In this document: piece after piece, positions 45,734-57,631 of the stretch
Numbering within the stretch: position 1 is the stretch's first letter
How the letters are laid out: every line of letters begins with the position of its first letter
Source: Sitta carolinensis
Taxonomy: Eukaryota; Chordata; Aves; Passeriformes; Sittidae
DNA: 64,000 bases
NCBI GenBank assembly: GCA_032173965.1
Contig: CM063283.1
Span: 113,469,108-113,533,107 of the forward strand
Reading direction: 5' to 3'
Made by a program: the position numbers and the translations under genes
The notes under the pieces: generated by a model
The model's input: the letters and a program-made list of their open reading frames with translations, nothing else
Database searches by the model: none
What the model was told of the DNA's origin: nothing

Positions 45734-47811
45734 GCTGAACCCACAATCTGATTCTGCTGCCAGCTCTGGCCCAGCCCACAAAAGGAAAAGCCTGGCTTCC
45801 ATTAATGAAGAACTTTTCCTTAGAAACAACTTCTAATTCCAGAGCCATGAAGAATTCCGTTCCTTCTTGGCTTTCTTCTGGCAGAAGAAAACACATGGCA
45901 CTCGTGGCCAGACATTCCCACCTTATCTATTCCTTATCAGACTGCTCATCCTCTCCAGCGAGGTGCTGGAACAAAGCACTCGATGCTGATGGATTTGGAG
46001 GGCTATAAAACACAGGCAGAAGGTGGCAAGCAGGAGGAAGGAAGCTGCAGAGCTCATTAATCTCCCTCAGGCAGACACCTGCACCTGCTGTAGGGATGGA
46101 GAGGAGCCCTCAGCACCTTCTGTGGCAGCAGAAGAGAAAATCTTCTGTTCCCCACACAGAGAAAATCAGCTTCCCCTCTTTCATTCTTGGCAGAATTTCT
46201 GCACTGCTTCTGCCCATTAGTCCTGTAAGAATAAAGAAAATAGTCTTCATAAACTCAAATAAATCAACGTGGCAAGAGGCTGTTGTTAAAACTCCTGTAG
46301 GAGGTGGAAGATCAAAGGCAGACGAGCTGGAGACGTGTTTGCCTTTGAAAAGCCATCCAGGAGAATCCCTGGGAGTGTGTTCTCACAGGTAGAGCAGGGA
46401 AACTCTGGAATTTCTCAGATTTTTCATCTCTCCCTGCCTCCCAGGCAGGAAATGCATCCCCTGTCCTCACAGCCCTGGTGGTGGCACAGCACGGGAGGTG
46501 GGATGGGATTTATCCACCATTCCAGAGCTGCTCCCAAAAAACCCCAACAGCAGCAGGCCAGTGGATTATTTTACAGAGAGTAGCAGCCATGAATTTCCTC
46601 AAATCCCAGCCAAACCAGCTGCCAGAGGCTCTGCCCTCTCCGTGGGTTCTCCCGAGGGTGGTGCACCAGAACCCTTAGAGCTACAAGTTCTGAGTGCTGC
46701 TCGTTATCACAGCATTCATGGTAAAATCCAGCAATTATTCAAGCAGTACAACCTGTGCTGCATTTCCACCCGAAAAATCCAAGCTATTCATGTGTTGTTA
46801 GCTCGTGTTTGAGTTAGTGGAGCAGGTTTTTTTCCATATTAAGAGTTTCATCTTCAATTGATTGTGAAATTTTGGTCACCTGATGGACTCAGCTGTATTT
46901 GAGTGTGAGCAAAGTCTGTTTAACAAAGCCAATTGGTGTCACTCCAAGCACACACATAGGTTTTAAAACAAAAATTAATCCATTTTTTTCCTATGACATC
47001 AATTAATGCAGAGCAAAATATGCATTTTTTGGTACTTTATCCCCCGGATTTAAACGGATCACAGTCCTTTAGCACCATCTTGAGAATAAAGTGACAAAGT
47101 TGTCAGTTTTATTTTACTGCAGCAGTCATTTCATCTCTAGTGTAGAAGACTGATGGGGTAACTCCTTGTTTTCCCTTCCTGTAATCATTACTTCACATTA
47201 TTTTATATTCACCTCAATAAATCCATCCCAAGAGCAGCGTGTGACATGAAGATTACTATTTGCTGGTAGCTTTATTATATAAGCAATAACAGTTCAGAAA
47301 ATGATAGAAAGCTGTGCAGCTACATTGGCAACACCTTAATGAACTGTCATTTTAATATATGTTCTAACTAGTCTTGATGGAAGGCACCACAGGAAAGTTA
47401 TCACACAAATTTTTTTAAAGATATGAATATTATGGAGACAATAAGAGCATGACAGAAAGGAATTGTTGCTCTGTACAGCGTGCAATTATTTATCCCGATT
47501 TTATAACATAAATTTTTCCATGAAAAAATCCCCCTTAAGTATTATTCTAAAGATTTTTCCTATAAATAGCTCATTAAATCATTCATTTTCATTCCGTAAA
47601 TGCATTAGGAACAGAGAGTCACTAAACAGGAACTGAAGGGATAAAAGGAAAAATTGATACAAATATTTTTATCTCCAATATGCATCAAGACAGAATCCTC
47701 TGTGATTACAAAACCAAACCCTGGAGTGATTACAAAAAAATAGAATCTCGTTCGTGTGACACACAGGAGTGTGCACAGGCAGGTTCAGACAGGCACACAC
47801 AACAAATTTTC
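45734..47811. other. Unique sequence, no gene seen
   Basis: 2.1 kb. The part 47040-47400 is complex, AT-rich and free of transposon words, the kind of sequence in which conserved noncoding elements are found, but conservation cannot be judged here. No exon is recognised. Confidence 0.5.
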
Positions 47812-48085
47812 ACAGAATCCCAGGGCCCCTGAGGTTGGAAAAGCCCTCCAATGTCAGAAAGTCCAACCTGTGCCCCGTTCCCACCTTGTCACTGAGTGCC
47901 ACCTCCAGTGGCACCTCCAGGGCTGGGCACTGCCACCCTCCCTGGGCAGCCCCTGCCCAGCCCTGCCCACCCTTGCCAGGAAAGGGAAATTCCTTCTGAT
48001 GTCCCCCCTGAGCCTTCCCAGCCCAGCCTGAGGCCGTGCCCTCTCCTCCTGTGCCTGTCCCTGTGCCCAGAGCCCTCACCATGTG
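47812..48085 (-). mobile_element. CR1: CR1 LINE fragment, antisense
   Basis: Antisense of the type at 26.6 kb: 'cacagaatcccagggcccct', 'gaggttggaaaagccctcca', 'ttgtcactgagtgccacctc', 'cacccttgccaggaaaggga', 'agcctgaggccgtgccctct'. The octamer end lies at the left. Confidence 0.92.
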
Positions 48086-48369
48086 AATATTTTCTAAATA
48101 TTCATGTTCATGATCTGTATCTGAAGTTGCCAGAGACGTGGCATTACCAAAATTCATAATGTATTAGCTGAAATTCCTTCCATGCATATTTCAGCGAAGT
48201 TGTACAGGCAGCACTTCAAATCACTGCTGTCTGGGAGATTTTCAACTTCTGTTCTGACTCGGTGCTTATGCAAATGCAAATGCAGGGGATAAAGCCAGGA
48301 GCAGCGGAGAACGAGAACGATGCCTTGCAAGCGTCCCCCGACAGGCTTGCCAGCACATCCCATCCTCTC

Positions 48370-48985
48370 CCTCCCATATGGAGATGGAGAAGGACTTGGG
48401 GGTGCTGGTGGGTGAGAGCTGGACCTGCCCCAGAACCTCCAATGTCCTGGGCTGTGCTCCAGTGTGGGCAGCAGGAAAGGGATTGGGATTGTGCCCCCCT
48501 GCTCAGGTGAGCCTCACCTGCAGAGCTGGGGCCAGAACTGGGATCCAGCCCAGGAGGAGCTGGAGCTGCTGGGAGAGCCCAGAGCAGGGAGCAGGAGGAG
48601 CAGAGGCTGGAGCAGCTGTGCTGGGAGGAAAGGCTGGCACAGCTGGGATTGTTCAGCTGCACAGGAGAAGCTTTGGGCTGAGCTCAGGGTGGCCTTGCAG
48701 GAACCCTGGAGAGAGACAATTGCCAAGGGCTGCAGGCACAGCACCAGGGAATGGCTGCAGAGTGGGATTGGCTGGGATTGGGGCAGGAATTGTTCCCTGG
48801 CAGGGTGGGCAGGGGCTGGAATTGCCAGAGCAGCTGTGGCTGCCCCTGGATCCCTGGCAGTGCCCCAGACCTGGTACTCCCAGGTTGGAGCAGCCTGGGA
48901 CAGTGGGAGGGGTCCCTGCCATGGCAGGGGTGGCACTGGATGAGCTTTAAGGTCCCTTCCAACCCAAACCACGCTATGATTCCAT
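48370..48985 (+). mobile_element. CR1: CR1 LINE fragment, longest shared-core copy
   Basis: Begins 'ggagatggagaaggacttgg', 'gggtgctggtgggtgagagc', characteristic of the CR1 segment upstream of the 3' end. It passes through 'agcaggaaagggattgggat' and the shared core, and ends 'aaggtcccttccaacccaaa', 'ccacgctatgattccatgat', a good octamer tail. The 190-codon + frame is CR1 3' noncoding sequence. Confidence 0.95.
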
Positions 48986-49197
48986 GATGTCCCTCCTGGT
49001 CCTGCAGGTCCTGCTTCTCTCAAACATGTTCAGGAGCAGTGGATTCTTCCAGCTCCAGGTCTCTGCAGCTTCACTCCCAATCTGCCCTGGAAGATCCGTG
49101 TCAGCATTTAGGGCTGTCAGTGTTCCTCAGCAGGGCAAACAAGCCCCACACAGGCAGCGTGGCAGAGGCAGAGTCTGGGATTCTGGCAGCTGATGGC

Positions 49198-49590
49198 TGT
49201 TAATGTGGGATCTCCCCACATCTCTCCCCAGAGAATTCATAGTGAGTCGTTAAAAACTGAAGGTCACAGACAAAAAACTCTCTAACTACTTAAAGTTAGT
49301 GAGTAGTATGTTTAATAGCATGACTGGAGCACAGGAGACTCATGTCTCAAAGATGTGCTCAATTCCCAAAGCCTTGGTCCTCTATTTATTTCCAAAACCC
49401 GTGCATGCAACACATATGCATCACAAATCCCAGCACCTCCCATCCCTGTAGTGCATTGAAATGAGGTTGACACGAGCACAATTCATCTCTTGATTTGGGG
49501 CAGGGGGCTTGAATTGAGTCAGTGGTCTTAGGGATGAAGTCAGGAATGTCTTCATCAGGTTTCTGTGGCCCCCTGGCACACCTCTAAGAT
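49198..49590 (-). mobile_element. ERV 3' LTR
   Basis: On the minus strand it starts right after a polypurine tract, contains a TATA-like AATAAATAG (about 49385), the polyadenylation-like ATTAAA (about 49312), and ends '...ccacattaaca' (plus-strand TGTTAATGTGGG at 49198). The first base pair of the 5' end appears mutated (TCTTAG in place of TG). It is joined to internal sequence at 49591-49840, so it is a 3' LTR and not a solo one. The family is not assigned. Confidence 0.65.
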
Positions 49591-49840
49591 CCCCTCCTTT
49601 GAGATCAATTGTCAGAAAGTCCAGGAGCTGGACATTGTCTTACTGGTTTCAGGATGTCCACTTGCTACACTTCTTTCTGCAAATTAGCTCATAATAGCAA
49701 ACACTATAACAGTCACCTCTAGCTTAAGCATCTAATAATCATTAACCTATCGTTTGGGTAGCTAATTTCAATAGAAATTGCTCCTAACCCTCAGCTAAAA
49801 TCTTAATTCTTAAAAATCACGATTCAATAGGAATTTCAGT
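49591..49840 (-). mobile_element. ERV internal 3' stub with polypurine tract
   Basis: Plus-strand CCCCTCCTTT at 49591-49600 is the complement of AAAGGAGGGG, the polypurine primer that precedes U3. Beyond it lies AT-rich sequence without an open frame, typical of the space between env and the LTR. The far boundary is guessed from a composition change near 49840. No retroviral protein is recognised. Confidence 0.5.
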
Positions 49841-51892
49841 GCGCACACACACTTTGCTCAGCCTGAAACCCCCCCTGTGCTCCTTCACAGGGCCAAACAA
49901 GGTGAGCAAATGCCTTCCTTCCCTCCCACCACGCCTCGCTGGGCTCCCAGGGAGGCATTTCTCATCTCCCAGGCTGGCTGGGCAGGATGGCCCCAGTGCT
50001 CCCCACCAGCAGAGCTTCCTGAGGGAGAACAGCCCTCTTTCCCGTGGTTTTCCATCTGCTCCTTCCCTCCTGCACCCAGGGAGCCCATGTTGCTCCACCA
50101 CGTGCCCACGCTCTTTCCTAAGGACAAGTGCAGGAATTCCGGTTGGTTCAGGGCGGATTTTGCCCTCAGCTGGAACACACAAACTGAATCATCGCCTCGT
50201 TCCTCTTCCAGTGTTTTTCACACAGGAGGGAGCCACATCTCCCACCCCCACTCAGGATTCAATGTCCCAAACCTCTGCCCTCTGTGTCTTCTCCGTGGTT
50301 CTCCTGCTGAGATCTCCTTGGCACACCACAGACAAGACTGGAGGTGAAAAGGCCAAGAGAATCCTCTATTCTGCCATCACAAGAATTCCAGGTTTTCCAA
50401 AGAAAACAGAATATCCTGTTGACATTGGTAGCAAGTAAAAACCTAAAGTCCTTTCAAAAAAAGAAAAACTGCCTGAAAATAAACCCCGGGAAAAAACCCT
50501 GAAAAATAAACATTCTCTTCAGCAGAAGTAACACAGCAGATAAAAGGTGCTGCTTAAATCAAAGGTTCTTCAGGAGTCAATGCAAGGCCTATAAAAAAAG
50601 AACTACAGGTCGGTCAAAAGCCTCTCTTCCTGTAGGGAGTTTGGTTTTGGAGCTCAGGAGCAGGTTTCTGGTCACTGATGCTGAAGTCAGTGCAACAATA
50701 AGTCAAAATCCATTCTACTTTATATTACAAGGTCAGGGCTGTAACTGGAAATGAATTAACAGAGAGAAAAATCAAATTATGTATAAATAAATGTATAAAA
50801 GATCAGAGCACATTCTCATTTGAATGGTTTCCTTGGATGAGGTATTCCTCAGCAGAGCTATAGCTCATTTACCTCTGGAAGGCCAAAATTTCCTCTGCAA
50901 GACAAAAGAACTGTGTCTGCAACCCTGTACCTGTAGTACTGGCATTAGTTTGGGTCAGGGATGTTTCCTGATGCACCTTTGCCTGTAGATCCTGTTCAAT
51001 GATCCCATTTCAATCCTGCCTACAAACCAGGCAAGTTCAAAAAAACCCTTCAGCAATATTGCACAAAATGCACATGGGGAGTAGAAACCACCAAGAAAAG
51101 AAAAATAAAAGGGGATGTTGCTGATAATCCATCAGCAAATAATAATAAAAATAAAAATACAGCAAATTGAAGTACATCAAACAACAGCATTCATGAACTG
51201 AAACCCACAACATTTCACGTGACAACTGGAATGGCTCTGGGCACCTGGTGTTTCTCTTTGAAAACACATTTGTGTTTTTCTCTAGGCTAAAATAGCCAAG
51301 TGCAGGCTGGATTTTGGTATTCCAGTCTTCATGTGAAACCTTAACAATCCCTCGGGATTGTAGCATAAATCCACCTGCTTGATGATATTTCCTCCATCAC
51401 AATTTTGTTGGTTTAAACTGTGTTAGCTGACTTAATGCCTACATTCCTAATAAAATAGTCTAAAGCTGAGGTTTAGAACTGATAATCTTTCCAGCCAACA
51501 AACAAATATGCATGTTTGTTCAATATCAATAGATCTTGAGCTCCTTGTTGCATTGGTTGTTGTAAACAGGAGCAGAATTGAAAAATCTCAACATCATTTT
51601 GGCCTAAAAAGAAATTTTTTACAGTAAGAATCACTGGAAAAACATCCCCAGGGAAATCCCCTGACCCCATTGCTGGAGATTTTCCAGAGGTGACTGGACA
51701 GGGTGGTAAATAATCTCAGTGGGTTCCCTTCCCCAAAAAATGGGGAAGACCAGATGGTCTTTTAAGATCCATTCAAACCAGGGCTGTTTTGCAATTCTCT
51801 GAATGATGATGTTTGAAAATTGACTCTGCCCCCAGAAAAAAATTAAATCGTAATTGTCAGTTGTAGAAGTGGATGGAAGAATGTGAGACAGA
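49841..51892. other. Sequence with a GC-rich start, no gene seen
   Basis: 49840-50340 is GC-richer, with open frames on both strands (199 codons at 49839-50438 +, 121 codons at 49817-50182 -) that have no recognisable domain. The rest is AT-rich. 51650-51790 resembles a very old CR1 tail ('gaccagatggtcttttaaga', 'tccattcaaacc'). Confidence 0.4.
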
Positions 51893-51998
51893 AAAGGCCA
51901 GGTTGGATGGGGCTTGGAGCAGCCTGGTCCAATGGAAGATGGAACTGGATGAACTTTAGGGTCCTTTCCAACCCAAACCATTCCATGACTCCATGATT
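51893..51998 (+). mobile_element. CR1: CR1 LINE fragment (3' end)
   Basis: 'aaggccaggttggatggggc', 'ttggagcagcctggtccaat', 'ggaactggatgaactttagg', 'gtcctttccaacccaaacca', 'ttccatgactccatgattc'. A short, clear CR1 tail. Confidence 0.93.
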
Positions 51999-53162
51999 CA
52001 TGTGTAGGAACACACCAACTTATTGAGGCTATTTATTTACCCTTATTTACCCTCTCTCTATTTCTAATTGTTCATTTAAGTCCATAACTTCCATCTGAAA
52101 CCAATCCTCCTGGGTAGAAGAACTTCCTTTCTGGAGAAATGAAGATCATGTAAGATCACAGCTCCAGTTATCAGGAATAAGCCAGGAAAACATCAATATA
52201 TTTTTTATGTAATTAGCCATTATAAGCTTTTTTTTTTTCACCTCCAGTGTTCCAGGACAAACTTTAAAGTCCTCATCATGCAACAGGCTCAGCTGCTGTG
52301 GGTGGATCATTGCACTGGAGCTTGGGATGCATCTGCAGTGCATTCCCTGTTGTGGCCAGGACTCCTGCCAACATTCCCTGCTGGTTTTAAACCAGCTGGG
52401 TTAGACCCAGCCCGAAGTAAAAAAAAAACCAGCCTGGAGGCACAAAACCTGCCTGATCAGGTGATGGATCTGGCAGAGAGTGGGAAAGGCTTGTCTTGGG
52501 CAGACAGGATGCTCCAAGAGGTTCCAATCATCCTCAGGGGCTCTCCAAGCACTGCAGTTCACAGCAGGGCTTTTCAAGGGAATAATCAGCAGCCTCCAGG
52601 ACATTTCAGGCTCAGCTTCAATTAAGAAGCTGATAATTACTCAAGCACTTAGTCTGGACTAAGCAGAGGCAGCCTGCAGGGTTTTGTGGATCCTCCTGGG
52701 AAGGTTCTTCCCTCCCTTCTCCCACCCACTCCACTTCCAGGTCCTTCAGGTCCCTCCTGGCATCATCTGCCTGACTTAACTCTGTACCAGACCAGGATTA
52801 GCAATTCCCTCACAGCTGGACCAGAAATCTTGGGAAAGACATCCCCGAGGAGCACAAATCTATTTTCAAGTGCAGTGTCTGAAGTGAACTCCCCATCCTG
52901 AGCCGTTCAGGCTCTCACAGTTTTGACAGAATCCCAGGCAGCGACATCACTTGTTTGCAAAGCTGTCTGATAAGAACTGTGATGTTCTGTGCTCTCTACA
53001 GAAATTGAAAATACAGTCCCTGCCCCAGGGCACAGGATCAGAGAAACTAAAACCACTTATGTAACTCAGAGCAGGAGATAATTTAGTGGAAAAGTATTGG
53101 AATTTCATTTCTTATGCTCCTTATTGATTATTAACTCACTTTGGCACCTGAAGGGAGCCAAC
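51999..53162. other. Unique sequence, no gene seen
   Basis: 1.2 kb; T-run at 52230-52239, A-run at 52420-52428. A 115-codon + frame (52278-52625) has no domain I recognise. Confidence 0.5.
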
Positions 53163-53466
53163 AAGAAAGATGGAGAGAGATTATTTCCAAGGGCTGGAGT
53201 GACAGCACACAGGGAATGGCTTCAAACTGAAAGGGAGTACAATTTGATGGGATATTAGGAAGAAATTCTTCACTGTGAGGGTAAAGAAGCACTGGAACAG
53301 TTTTTCCAGAGAAGCTGGAGACTCCTCATCCCTGGCAGTGCCCCAGGCCAGGTTGGACACTGGGCTTGGAGCAGCCTGGCACAGGGGCAGGGGTCCCTGC
53401 CATGGCAGGGGTGACACTGGATGATCTTTAAGGTCCCTTCCAACCCAAACCATTCTGGGATTCCTG
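53163..53466 (+). mobile_element. CR1: CR1 LINE fragment, older type
   Basis: Retains the older segment 'gatattaggaagaaattctt', 'cactgtgagggtaaagaagc', 'actggaacagtttttccaga', then 'gccaggttggacactgggct', 'gatctttaaggtcccttcca', 'acccaaaccattctgggatt'. It is useful as a local reference for what the derived copies (14.8, 33, 48.8, 61.4 kb) have lost. Confidence 0.95.
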
Positions 53467-55624
53467 CAGATTTTCCAGACTTTCTCCCTGTTTTACACTG
53501 CAGTTACAGACCCAGGGAAATTATTTCCTTCTTGCCAACTGCCAACCAACCACGAGCAGGACTGCAGGGAGCAGCCAGAAAACCTGGGAGAAATTCCTCT
53601 CTGCTTCAAGAACTAATCAAAGGTATCTGACCCACTTCTTCCATTGACTGATTCCCCAGCTGGTCCCAAGGCAGTTTCACCAATTAGCACAAAATGAAAG
53701 CCTGGGCAGGGTGACCAGGGACAGCAGGGACTGTCTAAAGCCCTCCCAGCTATCGACCAGCAACTGCAGCGTTTGCTGGAGCAGCTGCCACCCAGCTCTG
53801 GAGAGGTCAATCAATGAATCATTGCAGAAAAAAAATCACCAGCTGAAAAACAAAAACAAAAACCACCAGATCTCACAGGGAATCTGAACTTGGTATCAGT
53901 AATTTCATTCCCAGTGCCTCCCAACCTCTCCCAGTTAAACTATTTCCATACCAGTAGGTATAAGAAGGGGTAAATCCACTAATTTGTCTTTAAAGATCGT
54001 TGCTACAGAGATGATGTGTTATATACACATTTCTAAGGTTGTTTAAAAATATTTCAGGAGGATTTCAGTACCCAAATGCCTTCCTCACATCTCTATATCA
54101 ATATACTGCATGCACAGTTTGAAGGTGTTGCTACTTGTGAAAGTTTTCCAAGCCAAAAAATTCACTGATTAAAGCCAAAAAAAAGACATGAATAGAAACA
54201 AGAGACTAAAGAGCCTACAGTTTGAAGCTTTTGATAACACCTTAAGCTTTAAGCTTTACTTAGATGTGCAAGAATAAAATAATTTTTGAAAAAGTCAATA
54301 AAAAATTGTGTATTCCATAAGCAACCTAAAATTGCTTTTTTTTTTTATTTATTTTTTATTTTTTTAGCATTTAAACAGAAATAGATCATCTTTTCAGGTG
54401 ATGATAATAAGAGGAGCATTTGAAATGCTCCTCTAAAAGCCAACTAGGAGTGCAATGAGAAGCCCAAATGCAGTGAAAATGTGCCCTGGCCAATTTGTCC
54501 TGCTATCTAAGGAGGATGAAAGCAGACTATTGGATTTTGGCATGACAACCAATCTTACCACAGGGCACCACAGAGTGGATTAGGGACAGAATTATTTCCA
54601 GCTTTAACTCAGGGTCTGAGTCAAGCTCTTCATATTACTTAGCATTTGTATTCCTTAGATTTAATAATCCTTCTTTAGCTGTTTGTGGGCAAAAAGAAAA
54701 CAGCCAATTTACCAAGAATGTTTGGCAATAAGAATTCAATTTATTTAATTTTGTTGCCGTTTAAAGGCGCTGCCACGTTATTTCAGCTCCTCAGAAATGT
54801 TTCTGCTCCTCAGAAACTTTAGTTTTACCTTTCCAAAGGACTTCAGGCTGAGACTGTTGCTGCCTGAGGTGCAAACATGGGTTCATATTTCCAAAAGAGC
54901 TGTGGGGCACTGCAGCAACCTCTGTGTTTGAGGGGCAACAAAGCCCCTGGTTTCAATGGTCATGTGTCAGAGTCAAAAATACCTGCTGATGAGACTTGCT
55001 GGAGAACCCAAAAGATATTTAGGGAAAAGCTGGGAACAGATTTCTGTGCCTGGGGCAGGAGTAGAGTTGTCTCCTGAGATGCATCAGGGTAGAAATATAA
55101 CTGAGGTTGTTAGCAGAAATACCTTGAGTGCTCATTGCCAGCTCCCCAAAAAGTGTAAATATCCCAGTTATCCTGGGGGAATCCTTTTCTCCTCAGCACA
55201 CCCAGGCCAGGAAGCCAAGGCAGTGCTGACCCCTTGAGCCTCATCCCATTGTTCCTCTCACACCAAAGCAATGCACTGCCATGCTTTGCCCTCAGCAGCC
55301 CCACTTGGAAACACAGGGAACTGGTAGAATTCAATTATTCCTGTGAAAATGGAACCTTCTGCATAAGTATTTCCCACTAGCAAGTGGGTTTTTTAGGGTT
55401 GACAAGAAAAACTATTGTTCTCGTGCAAAATCTGGTTCATGTGCTGTTTGGATTTTGGGCCTCTCCACCCCTGCACTGGACTCAAAGCAGCCTGGTGTCC
55501 ATTTGGCCTCTAAGTTAGGGCTGAAAAACCCCAGTTAGCATCAGTCTGAAGCGAAATTTTGCTTTTTCATGATCAGGGCATGAACAGCTATTCTTCTCTT
55601 AGCTGTGTGTCTGGCTCAGTTCAA
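53467..55624. other. Unique AT-rich sequence, no gene seen
   Basis: 2.2 kb. Includes 'aagctttt...cttaagctttaagcttta' words near 54225-54260, a T-rich patch at 54337-54366 and a hairpin (listed separately). No exon or transposon is recognised. Confidence 0.55.
54411..54433. repeat. Perfect 23-nt inverted repeat
   Basis: GAGGAGCATTT, a single G, then AAATGCTCCTC: 11-bp arms with no mismatch and a one-base centre. It is not part of any recognised transposon. Transcribed, it would give a hairpin only with arms shortened to leave a loop. It is not a rho-type or intrinsic terminator in this context. Confidence 0.9.
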
Positions 55625-55755
55625 ACACCCAGAGCAGCTGTGGCTGCCCCTGGATCCCTGGAAGTGTCCAAGGCTGGCTTGGACAGGGTTTGGAGCAGCC
55701 TGATTTAGTGGAGGGTGTTCCTTCTAACCCAAACCATTCCATGATTCTATGAAAT
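55625..55755 (+). mobile_element. CR1: CR1 LINE fragment (3' end)
   Basis: 'gagcagctgtggctgcccct', 'ggatccctggaagtgtccaa', 'tttggagcagcctgatttag', 'tggagggtgttccttctaac', 'ccaaaccattccatgattct'. The 'aaggtccc' part before the tail is deleted. Confidence 0.92.
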
Positions 55756-55818
55756 TTTCCAATCAGGAAGGTTTCCCTGCATGTTTGCAGTGGAAGCAGC
55801 TTTTGGAAAGGCAAAGAG

Positions 55819-56185
55819 TGTTAGAAATGAGAAGCTTGACCCAATATATATCAAGCAGTAATTCAATTTTATTAATTAATATTTGGTAAAGTATGAGCAA
55901 CAGCACTGGGTACAGTGGAGAAGTTTCCCTCTCTGACTGCACATCAATTGCTGGGCTTGCTGGTATTTATTGGGAATTTATCCCATTTCAGCAGTTTTCT
56001 ATTTAAAATTATCTATGTCACAATTCTGTACTTTATTGTTATCCATTCCTCCTGGGATGTATGTCTCAGGATGTATATACAGCTTCTTTTGTGATGTATC
56101 CTAGGATGTATATTCAGATGGTGTGGTCCAAGCTTCCTTTTTCAGGATGTTCTCAGTTTTGTTAGGAGTCTGAGATAAGTTCACA
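55819..56185 (-). mobile_element. ERV 3' LTR
   Basis: On the minus strand it starts TGTGAACTTAT directly after a polypurine tract, has AATAAATACC (TATA-like, about 55966) and AATAAAATTG (polyadenylation signal, about 55870), and ends CTCATTTCTAACA: TGT...ACA ends, 367 bp. It is joined to internal sequence on the right. The family is not assigned. Confidence 0.7.
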
Positions 56186-56510
56186 TCCCTCTTTTGTTTA
56201 TTCTAAAGCTTCAGTTTTAAAAAAATCCTTAATGCAAAGCATTATTCCAAAGTTATAATCCAAAGGTTCTTAGTACAAAACAGCCTAGGGCTTTATCAAA
56301 AAGCAACGTCCTAAAGTTAAAATTCAAATACTCTCACTATAAAACAACTTAAGACTTATAATAGTTAATTGTGAACACAGTTCAAAGTCCTTCTCCCATG
56401 TTCTGTGTTCCTCAGTTATATAATTAATCTTTATAACTTTATCACAGTAGTGATCCACACATTCCACAATTATAATTACGCAGGTTACCTTTATTTACCT
56501 GACACGAAAC
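56186..56510 (-). mobile_element. ERV internal 3' stub with polypurine tract
   Basis: Plus-strand TCCCTCTTTTGTTT (56186-56199) is the complement of a polypurine tract next to the LTR. Beyond it lies AT-rich sequence without a long open frame, as expected between env and the 3' LTR. The right boundary (near 56510) is a guess from a rise in GC content. No retroviral protein is recognised. Confidence 0.5.
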
Positions 56511-57080
56511 ACAACCTCGTGTTTCCCAGGAGGAATCCCAGCTCCCCAGCAGAAACACAGGACCCATCTCCTGGCAGATCCCCCTGGGGCCAGAGGTGCA
56601 GAGCTCAGTGTCTGTGCCAGGAAAGGCCCTGGGGATGTGCCATGAACTGCTCAGGGAGCAGCACATCCCCAGGAGCTGCTGGCACTGCCTGCACTCAGAA
56701 ACGCCCTGGGGTGATCCTTCATTGAATTCCCAAAGACTGCTCAGGCACAGGGAGAGGATTCCAGTGTTCCTTTGCAGGCAGGGAGGCTTTTGAAGGCAAC
56801 TCAGAAATAGAGGCTGCAGAGCCAGCAGACAATACAGCTCCGTGGCAGCTGGCAGTCACTGCCAAGGGGATGTCATGGCAGGAAAATCCAGAATTTCTCC
56901 TTCCCTCTCAAGCAGGAGCACTCGAACAGCCTGAGCCCCCATCCTTCAGGGAGCTGCAACAACTCAGGGCTTGAAGAGCCCAGGGTTCTGCTCCAGCCAG
57001 CTCATAGCAAGAAGTATTTCTCAAGGAAAGCAGAGAGCTGGGACTGAGTGAAATCTGTCGATCACACAAGCAGAGCTTTT
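56511..57080. other. GC-richer sequence, no gene seen
   Basis: About 0.6 kb with moderate GC. It could include more retroviral internal sequence, but no motif supports that. The open frames (up to 106 codons) have no recognisable domain. Confidence 0.4.
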
Positions 57081-57477
57081 TGCCAAGAGAATTAATCCAC
57101 AAACACCAGAGGTTTATGTCCAAGGAGGAGACAGAGGAGTCCTTTGACTTTATTCCAATAAAGGGAGAAGTCATGGGGCATTTCCCGGGGGTCTCCAATT
57201 TTTTTTTTTTAATCCCAATTAAAAATAATAATAATTTCCTCCTTTTTATCCCAATTTCTCAGCCCTATTTCCCTCCCTCTTCCCCCACTGGCTGAGGTAC
57301 TTGAGAGGCACAGACTGCCCAGAACACCTGATACCTGAGATCCCCCTCTAATGCACAACCCTCCCTTTAATTTTTAATTTGTATGGAATATATGGGTTTT
57401 TCCCATTGTTTCTTTCATCTTTCAATATCCAATTTCATTTCTCAGCAAACCTACATTTTGTCTGTAAAGGCAAATAT

Positions 57478-57510
<33 letters not shown>

Positions 57511-57631
57511 CCCATTCATCAATCAGTGGAATCCTTCCCATTGCTTCCTTTATCTCTCAGTGCTAGTTTTATCTACCAGATAAACCAGATACCACAGCTT
57601 GTTTGTAAAGACAAATCCCTCTTCCCTCTCA
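57081..57631 (-). mobile_element. Solo LTR (copy 2 of the 12.4-kb LTR, inverted)
   Basis: Minus-strand homologue of 12382-12989, with the same blocks in the same order. It begins TGAGAGGGA and ends TTGGCA (plus-strand TGCCAA at 57081), 551 bp. AATAAA occurs near 57153-57165. TTTT stands on each side, compatible with a 4-bp target duplication but low in information. It has a poly-T run of 30 (57481-57510) where copy 1 has only five A, and about three AAT triplets where copy 1 has about 29. Confidence 0.8.
57481..57510. repeat. Poly-T run in the LTR
   Basis: Thirty consecutive T on the + strand. The sister LTR has only a short A-run ('gaatggaaaaagatatctgc') at the corresponding place, so this grew after the copies separated. 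Confidence 0.95.

Noticed and set aside
49560..49600. Possible CTCF site around 'ggccccctggcac'
   Set aside because: Only a partial core match, and it lies within LTR U3 sequence. Too weak to report as a site.
49839..50438. 199-codon + frame and 121-codon - frame as retroviral or host gene
   Set aside because: No retroviral or host domain is recognisable in either frame. Both strands are open in a GC-richer patch, which is expected by chance.
56511..57080. Extension of the ERV internal region to 57080
   Set aside because: Composition changes and no retroviral motif is visible, so it was left unassigned.
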